Positions 44,912 through 53,983 of a stretch of DNA of 64,000 nucleotides are shown in pieces. Source of the stretch: an uncultured Prevotellaceae bacterium (GTDB lineage: Bacteria > Bacteroidota > Bacteroidia > Bacteroidales > Bacteroidaceae); contig ONHN01000002.1 of the NCBI GenBank assembly GCA_900317635.1, positions 62,001 through 126,000 on the forward strand, written 5' to 3'. The notes beneath the pieces were generated by a model that made no database searches, was not told the origin of the DNA, and worked only from the letters and a program-made list of their open reading frames with translations. Both the position numbers and the translations under genes were made by a program. Positions within the stretch are counted from its first letter, which is position 1. Every line of letters begins with the position of its first letter.

Positions 44912-45160
44912 ATGTTAGCAATTCTTGAAGCAGCAGCAGCTGCAGGTATCGCAAAAATGGGTGCCGGTATCGGCGCAGGTCTCGCAACTATCGGTGCAGG
45001 TCTTGGTATCGGTCGCATCGGTGGCAGTGCCATGGAAGCCATTGCACGCCAGCCCGAAGTGAAAGGCGACATCATGACCAACATGATCATTGCCGCAGGT
45101 CTTATTGAAGGTGTGGCTCTGTTCTCGGTTGTAGTCTGCTTGCTCACCGTGCTGGGATAA
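44912..45160 (+). CDS. atpE: F1Fo ATP synthase subunit c
   Basis: An 82-residue proteolipid with two helices. Helix 1 is glycine-rich (MGAGIGAGLATIGAGLGIGRIG), the loop has the conserved RQPE, and helix 2 contains the ion-binding Glu66 in AAGLIEGVALF. The Gln that marks sodium-binding c rings in helix 1 is missing, suggesting a proton-driven enzyme. It follows atpB by 48 bases. Confidence 0.97.
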   Translation: MLAILEAAAAAGIAKMGAGIGAGLATIGAGLGIGRIGGSAMEAIARQPEVKGDIMTNMIIAAGLIEGVALFSVVVCLLTVLG

Positions 45161-45311
45161 TCATCCCGTTCCGTTCTGCCCCACGCCGGGGAGGACGGGG
45201 TTAATAGTAAGATAAGTTTTAACATCTGCCCTGAGGTCCCCTACGATACTCCTTTGACGTTGAGTCTGAGGCCAACGAGGGGAGCGTGAAGAAGGGCAAA
45301 TAAGGATTACT
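45161..45311. other. 151-base gap between atpE and atpF
   Basis: Starts with CATCCCGTTCCG and a GC-rich stretch (CCCCACGCCGGGGAGG) that can fold into a small hairpin just after the atpE stop. Such a hairpin could protect the atpE message, whose product is needed in many copies, but there is no T-run. The remainder shows nothing I recognise. Confidence 0.4.
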
Positions 45312-45812
45312 ATGGGAAATTTGCCATCCATATTGACTCCCGACTTCGGCTTGCTCTTCTGGATGTTGGTGTCTTTCCTCGTCGTGTTCCTCCTATTGGC
45401 CAAGTTTGGCTTTCCAGCCATCGTCAAGGCCGTTGAGGAGCGCAAAAACTTCATCGACGAGAGTCTGAAGAACGCCCGCGAAGCCAACGAAAAGTTAGCC
45501 GGCATCAAGACCGAGAGTGAGAACCTCCTGCGTGATGCGCGCGAGAAACAAGCGCAAATCATTAAGGAAGCGATGGCGACCCGCGACGGTATCATCGCCG
45601 AAGCCCGCGAGAAAGCGCAGGCCGAAGGACGTGCGCAACTCGAAGAGGCCAAGAAAGCGATAGAGGCCGAGAAGGAAGTTGCACTTCGCGACATCCGCTC
45701 GCAGGTTGCAGACCTCTCTGTGCAAATTGCAGAGAAAGTGATACGCCGCAAGCTCCAGGCTGATGGCGAGCAAGAGAAGTTTATTGAGCGTATGCTGAAT
45801 GATATAAAGTGA
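45312..45812 (+). CDS. atpF: F1Fo ATP synthase subunit b
   Basis: The peripheral-stalk subunit, 166 residues: a membrane helix (FGLLFWMLVSFLVVFLLLAKFG) and then a long charged coiled coil (about 35-150) rich in Glu, Lys, Ala. LSVQIAEKVIRRKLQADGEQ is the conserved delta-binding end. Its stop codon (TGA) is inside the first unit of a GTGACRA repeat. Confidence 0.96.
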   Translation: MGNLPSILTPDFGLLFWMLVSFLVVFLLLAKFGFPAIVKAVEERKNFIDESLKNAREANEKLAGIKTESENLLRDAREKQAQIIKEAMATRDGIIAEAREKAQAEGRAQLEEAKKAIEAEKEVALRDIRSQVADLSVQIAEKVIRRKLQADGEQEKFIERMLNDIK

Positions 45813-45840
45813 CAAGTGACAAGAAAGTGACGAGTGAGAA
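45807..45840 (+). repeat. GTGACRA-type intergenic repeat
   Basis: AAGTGACAAGTGACAAG followed by AAAGTGACGAGTGAG. The first unit supplies the stop codon of atpF. The remaining gap to atpH (to 46073) has no further feature I can support. Confidence 0.65.
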
Positions 45841-46073
45841 ACCGCACCAGCCACAATATCCACTGCACTCGCAGCGACAGTTAGCAAGTGGCAACTTTTG
45901 CGACACAGACCATGTGCAAAGCTGCTTGCTCGGTGTTTAGCTAATGCGGCCCTTGTGGTGGGTTAAAAGGGATGCAGCGTCATCGAGTTTCATTCGTTAT
46001 AGCTCCGTGTCCGTCATGGTTTCTCGAAACCCTAAACTTTCTTTCAGTCTTTCATCTTTCAACCTTTTTAGAC

Positions 46074-46613
46074 ATGGATATAGGTATCATTTCAACACGC
46101 TACGCCAAGACGCTTCTTCGTTTTGCCACAGACAATAAGGAAGGCGACAAGGTTTATGCAGAAATGCAGACGTTGGCCGAGAGCTTTCGGCAGGTTCCTG
46201 CCTTGCAGCAAACGTTGCTAAATCCTGTATTGACAGCGAAGCAGAAAGAGGAAATCCTTATCTGCGCTGCCGTGGGAAAAGAAACTTGCTCCACAACGAC
46301 GTGTCGGTTTCTACAACTTGTTGTGCAGAACAAGCGCGCTGACCTCATGATGTTTATTGCCAATACGTTCGTTGAACTTTACCTAAAGAGCAAAAACCTC
46401 ATCAAAGGTCGCCTTGTTGTTCCAACCACTGTCAGCGAAGGCATACAAGCCAAATTGCGTAAAATGGTTGAAGACCGCACCCGCAGCAAGGTGGAGTTCT
46501 CAACCGAAGTGGATCCAGCATTGGGTGGCGGTTTCGTACTCGAATACGACACCTATCGCCTCGATGCCAGCCTGCGCACGCAAATGCAGGAATTGCGTCG
46601 AACTCTTGCATAG
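46074..46613 (+). CDS. atpH: F1Fo ATP synthase subunit delta
   Basis: A 179-residue stalk subunit connecting b to the alpha crown. The helical N-domain starts MDIGIISTRYAKTLLRFATDN and the C-terminal part includes KVEFSTEVDPALGGGFVLEYDTYRLDASLRTQM (recognised by VDPALGGGFVL and DASLRTQ). The ATG at 46074 is chosen because it puts the family's IISTRYAKTL at the N-terminus; the open frame upstream (from 45972) does not look conserved. Confidence 0.95.
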   Translation: MDIGIISTRYAKTLLRFATDNKEGDKVYAEMQTLAESFRQVPALQQTLLNPVLTAKQKEEILICAAVGKETCSTTTCRFLQLVVQNKRADLMMFIANTFVELYLKSKNLIKGRLVVPTTVSEGIQAKLRKMVEDRTRSKVEFSTEVDPALGGGFVLEYDTYRLDASLRTQMQELRRTLA

Positions 46614-46745
46614 CACCGTTTTCCCGCAGACAGCTTTTTCTGTGAAGGTGTATGGCGGGCACTAATAACGAAATTAAAGATTGCCTCTATAAGTCCTCAA
46701 CGTGTTTACATCCCTATCACATGACGGGCGAGGCTGTTAGTTTTT

Positions 46746-48326
46746 ATGAATAATATTAAGCCAAGTGAAGTTTCCGAAGTTCTCTTAGGGCAACTTAAGA
46801 ACGTAGGAACGAACGTACAGTTTGAAGAGGTTGGTATCGTGCTGACTATCGGCGACGGTGTGGCTCGTATTCACGGCCTTACCAACGTAACCGAAAACGA
46901 ACTGATACAGTTTGAAAACGGCGTGATGGCCGTGGCGATGAACCTTGAAGAAGATAACGTCGGCGCCGTGCTGATGGGTCCTTCCGAAGGTATCAAAGAG
47001 GGTCAGAGTGTGAAGCGCACAGGCCGCGTTGCTTCAATTGAAGTGAGCGAAGAAATGTTGGGCCGCGTTATCAACCCGCTCGGTAAGCCCCTCGACGGTG
47101 GTGCTGAAATAGGCGGCGAGAAGTTCCTTATGCCCCTCGACCGCAAAGCACCAGGTGTGATATATCGTCAGCCCGTAGACCAGCCGTTGCAAACAGGCCT
47201 GAAAGCTGTCGACTCCATGATTCCTATCGGACGCGGTCAGCGCGAGCTCATTATCGGCGACCGTCAGACGGGTAAGACAGCCATCGCCATCGACACAATT
47301 ATCAACCAGCGCGAAAGCTTCGAGCAGGGCGACCCCGTCTATTGCATCTACGTGGCCATCGGACAGAAAGCATCTACTGTTGCTGCCACCATGCAGACGC
47401 TAAAGAAGTTCGGTGCTATGCCCTACACGATTATTGTTAGTGCTACGGCCTCCGAACCTGCCGCCTTGCAATACTTTGCTCCCTTTGCCGGAGCTGCTAT
47501 CGGCGAGTTCTTCCGCGATCGTGGTAAGCACGCCCTCGTAGTTTACGACGACCTTTCGAAGCAGGCCGTTGCCTATCGTGAGGTATCGCTCATCTTGCGC
47601 CGTCCCTCTGGACGCGAAGCTTATCCCGGCGACGTCTTCTATCTCCACAGCCGCCTGTTGGAGCGTGCCGCTAAAATCAACGAGCAGCAGGAGGTGGCCG
47701 AAAAGATGAACGATCTGCCCGCTTCGATGAAAGGCCACGTAAAAGGTGGCGGTTCGCTTACCGCCCTGCCTATCATCGAGACGCAGGCTGGTGACGTTTC
47801 GGCCTATATTCCCACGAATGTTATCTCTATCACCGACGGACAGATTTACCTCGACACGAACCTCTTCAACCGTGGTCAGCGTCCCGCCATCGACGTTGGT
47901 ATCTCCGTGAGTCGTGTGGGCGGTGCGGCACAGATTAAGCCCATGAAGAAAGTGGCTGGTACGCTGAAAATCGACCAGGCTCAGTATCGCGAGCTTGAGG
48001 CTTTTGCCAAGTTTTCCAGCGATATGGACCCCGTGACGGCTATGACCATTGATCGCGGACGTAAGAACAACCAGCTGCTCATCCAGAAGCAGTACAGCCC
48101 TATGTCAGCCGCCGAGCAGGTAGCCATTCTCTATTGTGGCACGCGCGGATTGCTTCGCGATGTACCCGTAGAAAGCGTTGGCGAGTTCCAAACGAACTTT
48201 CTTCAAATTATGCGCACCAGCTACAAAGAGACGGTTCTCGACCCCATTCGTGCAGGCAAGTTCACCGACGACGTCATTGCCGCCATCGAGAAGGTGGCAG
48301 CCGATGTAGCCGGGCAGTATAAATAA
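46746..48326 (+). CDS. atpA: F1Fo ATP synthase subunit alpha
   Basis: The 526-residue non-catalytic nucleotide-binding subunit: Walker [16 protein letters not shown], the loop [35 protein letters not shown] (recognised by [12 protein letters not shown]) and [16 protein letters not shown]. The arginine finger is in the conserved ISVSRVG. It follows atpH by 132 bases with no visible promoter. The N-terminus ([17 protein letters not shown]) matches the family. Confidence 0.98.
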   Translation: MNNIKPSEVSEVLLGQLKNVGTNVQFEEVGIVLTIGDGVARIHGLTNVTENELIQFENGVMAVAMNLEEDNVGAVLMGPSEGIKEGQSVKRTGRVASIEVSEEMLGRVINPLGKPLDGGAEIGGEKFLMPLDRKAPGVIYRQPVDQPLQTGLKAVDSMIPIGRGQRELIIGDRQTGKTAIAIDTIINQRESFEQGDPVYCIYVAIGQKASTVAATMQTLKKFGAMPYTIIVSATASEPAALQYFAPFAGAAIGEFFRDRGKHALVVYDDLSKQAVAYREVSLILRRPSGREAYPGDVFYLHSRLLERAAKINEQQEVAEKMNDLPASMKGHVKGGGSLTALPIIETQAGDVSAYIPTNVISITDGQIYLDTNLFNRGQRPAIDVGISVSRVGGAAQIKPMKKVAGTLKIDQAQYRELEAFAKFSSDMDPVTAMTIDRGRKNNQLLIQKQYSPMSAAEQVAILYCGTRGLLRDVPVESVGEFQTNFLQIMRTSYKETVLDPIRAGKFTDDVIAAIEKVAADVAGQYK

Positions 48327-48419
48327 ATAACGGATTGTCCCTCCAAACTCAGTGGCTTGTTGCAGGCGTGAGTCTTCTCTCTCCCCTGCAAGAAGGCCAC
48401 AGAGCGGGACGTTTATTCT

Positions 48420-49301
48420 ATGCCAAGTCTAAAGGAAGTAAAAAACAGGATAAATTCCGTCAATAGCACGCGTAAGATTACGAGTGCTATGAAGATGGTT
48501 GCGTCTGCCAAGCTCCATTCCGCGCAAAAGTCTATTGAGAGCATGCGGCCTTATGAGACGCGCCTCAACAGGATAATGAATACGTTCATTAGCACTATTG
48601 AGGGCGATGTCTCTTCTCCCTACGCCGTTGCACGTCCTGTAGAACGCGTGGCTATTGTAGCGTTTACGTCGAACTCAAGCCTTTGTGGCGCGTTCAACAG
48701 CAACGTAATCAAAGAGCTTCGAAACAAAATTACGCAATATCAAGAACGCGGCATACAGGTCGTCGCCGTTTATCCGCTTGGCAAGAAAGGCCTTGAAGCC
48801 GTGCGCAAAGCCGGCATCGAAGCCGATGACTATTCGGCCATGTTAGACCATCCCGCCTATGCCGCAGCAGCCGACGTGGCACAGGAGCTGATGGATAAGT
48901 TTGCCGCTGGCGAGATAGACCAAGTTGACTTCATCTACCACCACTTTAAGTCCGCAGGTACGCAAGTGCTCACACAAGAGCAGTTCTTGCCTATAGACTT
49001 GAAGGGTATTGAAGCGGGCGTGGCAGGCGAAACGGAAGGTGGCTGGCTTAACGACTACATCGTTGAGCCGTCAAAAGAGGAACTCATCGTGAAGCTCATT
49101 CCTAAAGCGCTCCATCTGAAACTTTTCACCGCCTTGCTCGACAGCCTTGCCAGCGAGCACGCTGCCCGCGTGATAGCCATGCAAGTAGCCACGGACAATG
49201 CCGACGAGCTCCTGCACGACCTCACCTTGCAATACAACAAGACGCGCCAGCAAGCTATTACTGCCGAATTGCTCGACATCGTTGGTGGCTCTATGCAGTA
49301 A
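48420..49301 (+). CDS. atpG: F1Fo ATP synthase subunit gamma
   Basis: The rotor shaft, 293 residues. The N-terminal helix has SLKEVKNRINSVNSTRKITSAMKMVASAKLH (recognised by KITSAMKMVASAKL), and the C-terminal helix SEHAARVIAMQVATDNADELL, TLQYNKTRQQAITAELLDIVGG. It ends the ATP synthase operon at a perfect 21-base-pair hairpin. Confidence 0.97.
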   Translation: MPSLKEVKNRINSVNSTRKITSAMKMVASAKLHSAQKSIESMRPYETRLNRIMNTFISTIEGDVSSPYAVARPVERVAIVAFTSNSSLCGAFNSNVIKELRNKITQYQERGIQVVAVYPLGKKGLEAVRKAGIEADDYSAMLDHPAYAAAADVAQELMDKFAAGEIDQVDFIYHHFKSAGTQVLTQEQFLPIDLKGIEAGVAGETEGGWLNDYIVEPSKEELIVKLIPKALHLKLFTALLDSLASEHAARVIAMQVATDNADELLHDLTLQYNKTRQQAITAELLDIVGGSMQ

Positions 49302-49315
49302 CTCATTCCATACCT

Positions 49316-49363
49316 AACAGCAGACGAGGTTGTTTCAATAGGGAAACAACCTCGTCTGCTGTT
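49316..49363. terminator. Bidirectional terminator, 21-base-pair perfect stem
   Basis: AACAGCAGACGAGGTTGTTTC (49316-49336, 21 bases) and its exact complement (49343-49363) flank a six-base loop. ATT and mixed T bases follow. It separates atpG from the convergent gene at 49362 and overlaps that gene's stop codon. The G-C content and length make it the strongest hairpin in the window. Confidence 0.85.
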
Positions 49364-49988
49364 ATTGCTTGTTTTGTTGCGCGCGCTGATTGGCAGGATT
49401 GCTGCTTGGTGCATGTTGCGGAGTTTCTGCGGGAATAATGACAGTGCCGGGAAGTGCCTCGATAGTAGGTGCTTCGTCGTCGGGCGTAGTCCCTTCCAAC
49501 TCGTCTTCGGGAGCAGGAACGAGGTGCTTGCCCTCTTTTCCATCTTCAAATCCAGCTGCATAACCGGTAGCATAGCCCTTTTTATAGGCTCTTTGTTCCA
49601 CGCGCGTAGGGAAACTGTTGTCGTCGTTGTAGGCAGCGTGGGGGGTGTCGGCAGCACCGTCGTCAAGGCCTGCCAGGTAGCCATCGTCGTGTCCCGCTGT
49701 CTCGGCGGGTCGCGGATCGACCGTGATTTCAACGGGTTTCACCTTTACGCGGGGCGTATCGGTGACGGCTGGCAGTACTTCGGGAGCGACTGTCGTATCG
49801 GGCACGGCAATATTCTGCGCATAGTGGCGCAGGCGCTTTGCTTCGGCTGCTTCGGGATAAATGTCGGCGTAAGCAGGCGAACGGCGGTCGCTCTCCGTCT
49901 TTAGAAAGACGATGAGTACTCCGCTGATCAAGCAAACCAGTATTAACAACGCAGCTTGTATGCGCGAAGGGCCGTTAGGATTTTTCAT
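49362..49988 (-). CDS. Membrane-anchored protein of unknown function with GY..G..DG repeats
   Basis: A 208-residue protein with one N-terminal membrane helix (IQAALLILVCLISGVLIVFL) and the rest outside the cytoplasm. A proline/valine-rich linker (about 60-105) leads to two motifs, HDDGYLAGLDDGAAD and YKKGYATGYAAGFEDGKEG, followed by a disordered acidic, proline-rich tail. I do not recognise the family. It lies downstream of rodA at the end of the cell-shape operon and may be a periplasmic wall or shape factor; that is inference from position. The ATG at 49988 is chosen for the helix. Confidence 0.72.
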   Translation of the reverse strand: MKNPNGPSRIQAALLILVCLISGVLIVFLKTESDRRSPAYADIYPEAAEAKRLRHYAQNIAVPDTTVAPEVLPAVTDTPRVKVKPVEITVDPRPAETAGHDDGYLAGLDDGAADTPHAAYNDDNSFPTRVEQRAYKKGYATGYAAGFEDGKEGKHLVPAPEDELEGTTPDDEAPTIEALPGTVIIPAETPQHAPSSNPANQRAQQNKQ

Positions 49989-50002
49989 CGGTTGTTTCTT
50001 AC

Positions 50003-50021
50003 AGTATAATATTATATATGT
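50003..50021. repeat. AT-rich islet upstream of the unknown gene at 49988
   Basis: AGTATAATATTATATATGTA, about 15-33 bases before the ATG on the minus strand. Shares 15 bases (AATATTATATATGTA) with the islet at 17512. Confidence 0.5.
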
Positions 50022-50043
50022 ACGCGCGCGCGAGGGCGGCACT

Positions 50044-51516
50044 TTATATTCTATGGCGCTGTTTTCCGCCTGCATCCATGCGCAGGAAGATGAAAATGAG
50101 CAACGTGAACCCCCACAGGCTTGAGCCGCCATAGCTGAAGAAGGGTAGGGGAATGCCGATGACGGGGGTAAGACCCATTACCATGCCCACGTTGATGAAG
50201 AGGTGGAACAGCAAAATGCTAAAGACGCAATAGCCATAGACCCGGGCGAATGGTGCATGCTGGCGTTCGGCGAGATACAGCAAGCGAAGGATGAGGGAGA
50301 GGTAGAGCAGCAGAACGACTGACGAACCAATGAAGCCTTGCTCTTCGCCCACGGTGCAGAAGATGAAGTCAGTGTCTTGTTCGGGCACGTACTTCAGCTT
50401 GGTTTGTGTCCCGTTCATGAAGCCTTTGCCCGTCAGACCGCCAGAGCCGATGGCAATCTTGCTTTGGTTGACGTTGTAGCCAGCATCTTTGGTGTCGGTC
50501 GTCGTACCAAGCAGGACGTTGATGCGTTTGCGCTGGTGGTCTTGCAAGACGTTGTTGAGCGCGTAGTCGGAGGTATAGAGTAGGGCTGTAGAGCCCAGCG
50601 CAAAGGCAGCTATGAAATAGTAGGGTTTAAGGTGCAACCCTAATCCGTGCCAAAAGAGGTATCCCGCACAGAAGATAATCCATGCCAGCTGTACCCATAC
50701 GATGTCGTAGGACCAGAGCCAGCTAATGGCATACGCCACGACGTGAACGCCTAATCCCCATAGCAGCAGCCTAAGGGAATGAGGCGTGCGTGGCAAATAG
50801 ACGCGCAGCAACCCGCACACGGACAGCCAGATGAAAATCAAGACACAGAATTGTCCTATCGTGGCATGCGAGTGGGGGAGTATGTCTTCAGCAAACCTAA
50901 CGCCTACCACAAAGATAACAACAGCGGCAACGGCCGTGAAGAGAATGGCACCCGGCATGCCTTCGCGATAGAACATCAGGAAAAAGGAAAGACAGACGAG
51001 AGCCGACCCCGTCTCTTTCTGCATCACGATGAGACCCATGGGGAGCAGCACGAGTCCCGCCGCCCGCATCAGCCGTCGATAGTTGGAAAGCGTATAACCG
51101 TATTGCCCGATGAGTTTTGATAGGGCCAGTGCCGTGGCGCATTTTGCAAACTCCGCCGGTTGCAGGTTCATGAAGCCTAAGCTAATCCACGACCGCGACC
51201 CCTTGATGTCTTTGGCTATGAAGGGCGTGACGAAGAGCAGGACGAGCATGCCTATGTAGATGACGACGGCGAGCTGGTCGAAGTATTTCTCGTCAACCAT
51301 AAGCAGGAAAGAGGCCAGCCCCATGCTGCAGGCTATCCAAACAAGCTGTTTGCCGCTACGTGTTCCCCAGGAGAAGAAGTCGGTGTCTCCTATCTCGTGG
51401 CTCGCTCCGCAGATGCTGAACCAACCAGCAGCAAGCAGCACAAGGTAGATCAGTATGACTACCCAGTCGGCTCGAAATGCAGGGTTACCCGTTCGTGGTT
51501 GGCTGTTGTTGAACAT
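50044..51516 (-). CDS. rodA: Rod-shape glycosyltransferase RodA
   Basis: A SEDS-family peptidoglycan polymerase, 490 residues with ten or more helices. The signatures are GSRSWISLGFMNLQPAEFAKCATALALSKLI (recognised by SWISLG and QPAEFAK), VLLPMGLIVMQKETGSALV (the conserved region before the catalytic Asp) and GFMNGTQTKLKYVPEQDTDFIFCTVGEEQGFIG. PVIGIPLPFFSYGGSS is the classical SEDS end. An extra central segment (about 190-310) makes it longer than E. coli RodA. It follows the transpeptidase MrdA, its partner. Confidence 0.95.
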   Translation of the reverse strand: MFNNSQPRTGNPAFRADWVVILIYLVLLAAGWFSICGASHEIGDTDFFSWGTRSGKQLVWIACSMGLASFLLMVDEKYFDQLAVVIYIGMLVLLFVTPFIAKDIKGSRSWISLGFMNLQPAEFAKCATALALSKLIGQYGYTLSNYRRLMRAAGLVLLPMGLIVMQKETGSALVCLSFFLMFYREGMPGAILFTAVAAVVIFVVGVRFAEDILPHSHATIGQFCVLIFIWLSVCGLLRVYLPRTPHSLRLLLWGLGVHVVAYAISWLWSYDIVWVQLAWIIFCAGYLFWHGLGLHLKPYYFIAAFALGSTALLYTSDYALNNVLQDHQRKRINVLLGTTTDTKDAGYNVNQSKIAIGSGGLTGKGFMNGTQTKLKYVPEQDTDFIFCTVGEEQGFIGSSVVLLLYLSLILRLLYLAERQHAPFARVYGYCVFSILLFHLFINVGMVMGLTPVIGIPLPFFSYGGSSLWGFTLLIFIFLRMDAGGKQRHRI

Positions 51517-51530
51517 AGCTTCTTTTTTAG

Positions 51531-51550
51531 AGTGGCAAGTGACGAGTTGC
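51531..51550 (+). repeat. GTGACRA-type repeat between mrdA and rodA
   Basis: AGTGGCAAGTGACGAGTTGC lies in the 86-base gap inside the operon. Confidence 0.45.
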
Positions 51551-51602
51551 AGCAGCCCTTGTTCGTCGGCATAGCCAAACTTGTCACATATTAGGAGACC
51601 TT

Positions 51603-53447
51603 TTATCTCTCGTATCCGCCATAGTTGATGCGTGCGTTTTGCATGCGCGTGGCAGCGGCTTGCGAACCGGCAGAGAGTTTTCCGTTGATGTATTGCTCGA
51701 TGATAAGTGCACCAATCGGTACGCCGAAGGTAGCACCGAACCCACCATTCTCAACGTAAACGGCCACGGCTATTTTGGGATCGTTCATCGGGGCGAAGCC
51801 CATAAAGGCCGAGTGGTCATGTCCTCGGTTTTGTGCCGTTCCCGTCTTTCCGCAAACTTCTATGCCTGGCAGGTTGGCACGTTTACACGTGCCGCCCAAC
51901 ACGGCTTTGCGCATGCCCTGCACGGCGTAGTCGTACCACTTTGCATCAACCATCGTGTAGTGGCGACAGGTATAGGTCGTGTCGAGTTGTCCGCCTTGAA
52001 TTTTCTTCACGACGTGGGGCGTGTAGAACCATCCTCGGTTGGCCACGGTTGCTGCAAGGTTGGCAATTTGCAGGGGGGTGGCTGTCACCTCGCCTTGTCC
52101 GATGCTGATAGAGATGATGGACAGCGGGCCCCAGTCTTTGAGGTGGTCGGTGTAGTATTCGGCATTGGGTATCATGCCGCGCTTCTCGCCAGGCAGGTCT
52201 ATGCCTAAGGCATAGCCATAGCCCATGCTGACCAGGTGGTCTTTCCAGCGCGTCATGGCAGCATCGCGCGAACCGTATTTCTGCTTGTCGGAGAGCATAC
52301 GGTAGAGGTTCCAGCAGAAGTAGGCATTACACGATGTGGCAATGGCGGGTACGAGGGGGATGGGCGAACCGTGGCCGTGGCAACCGAGGTGCAGCCCTTT
52401 ATAGTTGAAGCCGCGCGAGCAGGGGAATGCCATTTCGGGCGTAATGATGCCTTCTTGTAGTCCCAGCAGGGCCTGCGTTATCTTGAAAGTGGAGCCAGGC
52501 GGATAGGTTCCCATAATGGCTCGGTTGAGCATGGGTTTCATCGGGTCGCGCGTCAGCTGGGCATGCATCTTGCTGCGTTCGCGCCCCGACATCAGACGCG
52601 GATCGTAGGTTGGCGAAGAGGCCAGGCAAAGGATTTCGCCCGTTTTAGGCTCGATGGCAACCACAGCCCCCAGTTTGCCTTGCAACAAGCGTTCGGCCAA
52701 AGCTTGCAGTTTGTAGTCGATTGATAGCGTCAGGTTCTTGCCTGGGACGGGGATCTTGTCTAATTCGCCGTCGCGATAGTGACCTTTCACACGACCTCTG
52801 ACGTCGCGCAGCAGGATAGTTAGTCCCTTTTCGCCACGCAGCTGCTTTTCGTAGGAACGTTCGATGCCCAGTTTCCCTATGAAGTCGCCAGCGCGGTAGT
52901 AGTCGTCCTTTTCTATATCGGAAGGGTTCACCTCGCCCACGTCGCCAAGGATATGAGCCGCAATGCCCGACGTGTAGTGTCTTACGCTGCGTTTCTCAAT
53001 GCTGAAGCCGCGAAAGCGAAAGAGCTTTTCGCGAAGCATGGAGAACTCCTCGGGCAGTATCTGCGTCATAAAGACTTGCGGCGTATAGCGCGAATAGCCG
53101 CGCTGCTGCTTAATCTCCTCACAGCGCTTCTGATACTCCTCGGGCGTGATGCCGATGGTGCGACAAAAGTCAAGGGTGTCGATGCCTATTTGCTCGTTCA
53201 TCGTCACCATAATGTTATAGGATGGTTCGTTATATACGAGCAGCGAGTCGTTGCGGTCGAAGATAAGGCCGCGCGAAGGGTAGATGACGTCGCGGCGGAA
53301 GGCGTTGCTGTCGGCATGCTTCTTATAGTCGTCGCTGACTATTTGCAGAAAGAACAGGCGGACAATGTAAATAAGCACAATGCCCACCGCTATGCCGGCA
53401 ACTACAAAGCGTCGGCGAAAGAAGATGTTGTCTTGACTTTGGCTCAC
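51603..53447 (-). CDS. mrdA: Penicillin-binding protein 2 (peptidoglycan transpeptidase)
   Basis: A class B PBP of 614 residues for lateral wall synthesis with RodA. It has an N-terminal membrane helix (VVAGIAVGIVLIYIVRLFFLQ), a dimerisation/pedestal domain (about 50-250; IYPSRGLIFDRN and EKRSVRHYTSG), and the catalytic domain with Ser319 in PPGSTFKIT, SCN in ATSCNAYF and KTGTAQN. Its start overlaps the mreD stop by four bases, so translation is coupled. The next gene is rodA. Confidence 0.97.
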   Translation of the reverse strand: MSQSQDNIFFRRRFVVAGIAVGIVLIYIVRLFFLQIVSDDYKKHADSNAFRRDVIYPSRGLIFDRNDSLLVYNEPSYNIMVTMNEQIGIDTLDFCRTIGITPEEYQKRCEEIKQQRGYSRYTPQVFMTQILPEEFSMLREKLFRFRGFSIEKRSVRHYTSGIAAHILGDVGEVNPSDIEKDDYYRAGDFIGKLGIERSYEKQLRGEKGLTILLRDVRGRVKGHYRDGELDKIPVPGKNLTLSIDYKLQALAERLLQGKLGAVVAIEPKTGEILCLASSPTYDPRLMSGRERSKMHAQLTRDPMKPMLNRAIMGTYPPGSTFKITQALLGLQEGIITPEMAFPCSRGFNYKGLHLGCHGHGSPIPLVPAIATSCNAYFCWNLYRMLSDKQKYGSRDAAMTRWKDHLVSMGYGYALGIDLPGEKRGMIPNAEYYTDHLKDWGPLSIISISIGQGEVTATPLQIANLAATVANRGWFYTPHVVKKIQGGQLDTTYTCRHYTMVDAKWYDYAVQGMRKAVLGGTCKRANLPGIEVCGKTGTAQNRGHDHSAFMGFAPMNDPKIAVAVYVENGGFGATFGVPIGALIIEQYINGKLSAGSQAAATRMQNARINYGGYER

Positions 53448-53965
53448 GACTTAGCATGTTTAGCACTGCCCAACGCTTCGAAAATAGCGATGAGCAGGAG
53501 GGTGAGCAACGTCGAGCCGAGCGTGTCGAGCAATAACGACAGCGGACGGAAGAACGTGAAACTTTCAAGGATGAAAAACAAGGCGTGGTGCAGCAGGACG
53601 GCAAAGAGCGCATAGCGCATGAAAGGCCACCATTCCATCGTACTTACCGACGGAAGGAGCATCGCGTCTTCATCGAAATCGCGAGGGACAAACAGGCGCA
53701 GCATAGGCGGCAGGACAAAAGCTAAAGCCGTTGTCGCAGCTGCCGCCATACCTGGCGTGTTGGTGAAGAGGTCGCACGTAAGACCTAAAAAGAAACCTGT
53801 CAGCAAAAAGGCCCAGCGCGGTGTGGTAGAAGGCAAAATGAGCAGAAGATACACGTAAGGCATAGGCGTTGCATAGCCAAAGAAATGGACGTGGTTGAAG
53901 ACCACGGCTTGCAAACCCACAAGCAGCAACATCCAAAGAAGCCTATTAAAGAAGATATGTACCAC
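53444..53965 (-). CDS. mreD: Rod-shape protein MreD
   Basis: A 173-residue protein with five or six membrane helices, the fourth-helix region carrying GFFLGLTCDLFTNTPGMAAAAT, the most conserved MreD motif. Sequence identity within the family is low, so position between mreC and mrdA is strong support. It overlaps mrdA by four bases and follows mreC by 18. Confidence 0.9.
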   Translation of the reverse strand: MVHIFFNRLLWMLLLVGLQAVVFNHVHFFGYATPMPYVYLLLILPSTTPRWAFLLTGFFLGLTCDLFTNTPGMAAAATTALAFVLPPMLRLFVPRDFDEDAMLLPSVSTMEWWPFMRYALFAVLLHHALFFILESFTFFRPLSLLLDTLGSTLLTLLLIAIFEALGSAKHAKS

Positions 53966-53983
53966 GAGAATGCTTAGGGGGAA

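Noticed and set aside
45161..45311. Extra small ATP synthase gene between atpE and atpF
   Set aside because: No frame with a start and plausible composition; only a small GC-rich hairpin is visible.
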